From assembly GCA_028696915.1 (NCBI GenBank), contig JAQVGB010000021.1, forward strand, positions 1 through 14,348: DNA of 14,348 bases, given 5' to 3'. Below, one piece after another: positions 12,767 through 14,348 of the stretch. A program made the translations under genes and the position numbers. This DNA is from Candidatus Dojkabacteria bacterium. GTDB taxonomy: Bacteria; Patescibacteriota; Dojkabacteria; SC72; JAFGCJ01. Under the pieces are notes generated by a model. The model saw only the letters and a list, made by a program, of their open reading frames with translations, ran no database searches and was not told the DNA's origin. Numbering within the stretch: the first letter of the stretch is position 1; the number at the start of each line of letters is the position of its first letter.

Positions 12767-14257
12767 CTATTTCACCTGAATCCGTTTTCTGACCGATTCC
12801 CGTATGTGTGAGCGTGCCTTTTCGGTGACTGCAAACTCGAGCCAGGACTCGCTGGCGTACTTTTTTTTCGGGTTTGTGAGGATCTGGACGATGTCGCCAG
12901 TTTTCAACCGGGTGTCGATAGTGACCGGTCGGTTGTTGACCTGTGCGCCAATACATTGATCTCCGATATCCGAGTGAATCGCGTATGCGACATCGACCGG
13001 TGTGGCGCCGCGCGGAAGGCGCAGGAAGTCAAGCTCCGGCGTGAGCACAAAGACAACATTATCGAAAACCGTCGTTGTGATCGGCTTGTCGGGGTGGTCC
13101 TTGTAGTACGAGAGTGAGTTCTGCAGATCACGCGTCCACACAAATTCGTTCGTTGGTTGTGTGAACCGCTCGAGTGCGGCTTTGTATGCAATATGTGAAG
13201 CGGGCCCATACTCGTTATGCTGATGATATTCCCGCGTGGTCACCTGAATCTCGATGATAGATCGGTTGACACGTATGTTCAGATGGATGCTTCGGTAGCC
13301 GTTTGGTTTCGGGTGTGCAATATAGTCGTCGATCGGGCCCTCGATGTCGTACAACGTTGACAGGAGGGAAACAGCCGAGTAACAGGCTTCTTCCGTATCG
13401 ACAAGTATGCGGAAGGCGACGATATCGTTAATTTCTCCGAGTCCTCCTGTTCGGCCTTCTTTCCGGTATTTGTGTGTCTTCCTCTGGATGGACGCTATCC
13501 CCTTCATCCGTCCGGTGATCATGGCCGGGATGTGTTCAATGTCACACAGGTCGACAAGCTCTTTTCGGAGATCGTTGATCTCTGTCTCGATGTTATGGCG
13601 CTGTTCATGTATGTACCTGCGGATCCGTTCATATTCTTTCGGATCGGATTTCATCAGGAGCATGTCGTCAATTTCACGGTAGAGCTTTCCAAGGCCGAGG
13701 TACTCGGCGATTGGAAGGTAGATCCTGCGGATTTCGTTGATATAGGTTGTCTGCCGATCGGGTGTGAGTCCTTCCAGCGTCATCAGGTTGTGCAGTTTAT
13801 CTGCGAGTTTGATGATAATAATGCGAAGGTCAGTTACAGACGCGATGAGGAATTGCTGGGCGGCGAACAGCTCGGTCGTTTTAGACTGTTCTGCTGGGTT
13901 ATTTCTGATGCGAGATAGGGAGAGCACCATCTGATATACCTGATCGCCGAAGCTGTTGCGGATTTCATCGGCAATCGCCGTCCGGTCCGGGGAGTCCTCG
14001 ATGAGATCGTGCAGAAGTGCCGCGCATACTGAATCGGGTCCCATTCCGAGTTCTGCCGTCTTCTGGGCGACCATGAGCGGGTGGATGACGGTTGGCTCAC
14101 CGTTGAGCCGTTTTGAATCTGCACTTACCGTATAGAGGAGCTGGATTGCGAGTAGAACTCGTTTCCGGGCATCTACGGAAAAGACCGATCGGAGTTCATC
14201 GATGATCGCAGTAATCTGCTGTTCGATATCGCTTGTATGGTCTTTTGTTGTGTTCAT
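12767..14257 (-). CDS. RelA/SpoT-type bifunctional (p)ppGpp synthetase/hydrolase without C-terminal ACT region
   Basis: In this 496-residue protein the hydrolase HD domain keeps the ligands known from Rel: R50, H59, the HD pair H83-D84, E87-D88 in LLHDLIEDS, and D153/N157 in KLADKLHNL. The synthetase domain follows: GRMKGIASIQRK (249-260), EINDIVAFRILVD (275-287), DDYIAHPKPNGYRSIH (310-325), E336 in IIEIQV, and HNEYGPASH (347-355). The acidic motif at 308-311 is PIDD, closer to the EXDD of RelA than the RXKD of bifunctional Rel. A TGS domain covers about 400-461, then a short helical end; the zinc-finger and ACT/RRM domains of full-length Rel are absent. It makes and degrades the stringent-response alarmone. 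Symbol left blank because relA versus spoT versus rel cannot be settled. No Shine-Dalgarno site or convincing promoter is seen upstream. Confidence 0.92.
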   Translation of the reverse strand: MNTTKDHTSDIEQQITAIIDELRSVFSVDARKRVLLAIQLLYTVSADSKRLNGEPTVIHPLMVAQKTAELGMGPDSVCAALLHDLIEDSPDRTAIADEIRNSFGDQVYQMVLSLSRIRNNPAEQSKTTELFAAQQFLIASVTDLRIIIIKLADKLHNLMTLEGLTPDRQTTYINEIRRIYLPIAEYLGLGKLYREIDDMLLMKSDPKEYERIRRYIHEQRHNIETEINDLRKELVDLCDIEHIPAMITGRMKGIASIQRKTHKYRKEGRTGGLGEINDIVAFRILVDTEEACYSAVSLLSTLYDIEGPIDDYIAHPKPNGYRSIHLNIRVNRSIIEIQVTTREYHQHNEYGPASHIAYKAALERFTQPTNEFVWTRDLQNSLSYYKDHPDKPITTTVFDNVVFVLTPELDFLRLPRGATPVDVAYAIHSDIGDQCIGAQVNNRPVTIDTRLKTGDIVQILTNPKKKYASESWLEFAVTEKARSHIRESVRKRIQVK

Positions 14258-14286
14258 AGGAGTGATGTGGAAACTATTCGCACTGA

Positions 14287-14348
14287 TTACCGTGTAATGT
14301 GCGCAGTGCGGCGTCCGGCACGGAGGATAAATCCGTCCGGTCCGATGG
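14287..14348 (-). CDS. Possible 3' end of an unknown minus-strand gene (truncated by window)
   Basis: One minus-strand frame is open from the window edge to a TAA at 14287-14289 and reads IGPDGFILRAGRRTAHITR. Codon choice resembles that of the neighbours and the position, 29 nt before the relA homologue start, fits a preceding operon gene. Nineteen residues are too few to name a family, and a chance open frame of this length is quite possible. Confidence 0.33.
   Translation of the reverse strand, partial: IGPDGFILRAGRRTAHITR

Noticed and set aside
14258..14348. A tRNA gene or structured RNA upstream of the relA homologue.
   Set aside because: No cloverleaf arms or T-loop consensus on either strand; a short open frame ending in TAA explains the sequence at least as well.
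1..14348. CRISPR array, IS element, prophage, integrase site or defence cassette.
   Set aside because: No spaced direct repeats, transposase or integrase motifs, or compositional break; the genes are core functions in a compact operon-like order.

Overview
The window looks like a piece of a Patescibacteria (CPR) genome with roughly balanced base composition and the standard bacterial code. TGA is a true stop, for example at the ends of rpmF, nusB and rnc, which argues against Gracilibacteria/Absconditabacteria. The CPR reading rests on a compact, almost gap-free layout, an L32 with a four-cysteine zinc site and C-terminal tail, an S16 with a long acidic tail, a membrane-anchored Clp-type ATPase next to a small aromatic-rich membrane protein, a FemAB-type transferase, and the scarcity of Shine-Dalgarno sites. 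I cannot name a lineage more exactly.

Layout. At the left edge the 3' end of a plus-strand PilO-like type IV pilus gene (1-602) runs convergently into a long minus-strand block that fills the rest. Read in its own direction (right to left) the block contains: the possible last codons of an unknown gene (14287-14348); a RelA/SpoT-type (p)ppGpp synthetase/hydrolase; a 36-residue single-span membrane peptide missed by ordinary length cut-offs; recG; pcm; a SpoU/TrmH RNA 2'-O-methyltransferase; a 69-residue basic ORF; a DegT/DnrJ/EryC1 PLP enzyme; a FemAB-like peptidyltransferase; rsmD; a 128-residue membrane protein; a two-AAA Clp ATPase with an N-terminal membrane anchor; rpmF; nusB; rnc; rpsP; and khpA. 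No intergenic gap exceeds about 110 bases.

How the genes fit together. The rpmF-nusB-rnc-rpsP-khpA run is a ribosome and RNA-maturation cluster: L32, S16, an rRNA antitermination factor, the rRNA-processing RNase and a small KH protein. rsmD and the SpoU enzyme add RNA modification. RecG and the RelA homologue cover fork rescue and the stringent response. The DegT and FemAB-like genes point to envelope sugar and peptidoglycan-bridge chemistry. The 128-residue membrane protein and the anchored Clp ATPase look like a two-gene membrane quality-control module with its own promoter.

The most notable feature is regulatory. At least five genes (rpmF, rpsP, the 128-residue membrane protein gene, recG and the 36-residue peptide gene) have a sigma70-type -10 box, four of them extended (TGn), ending only 6-9 nt before the ATG. 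This predicts leaderless or almost leaderless mRNAs. It also helps to fix the recG start and supports the tiny membrane peptide gene. The second main observation is that the Clp ATPase lacks the aromatic GYVG pore loop in AAA2 and any visible ClpP-docking loop. No tRNA, rRNA, CRISPR array, IS element or integration site was seen.
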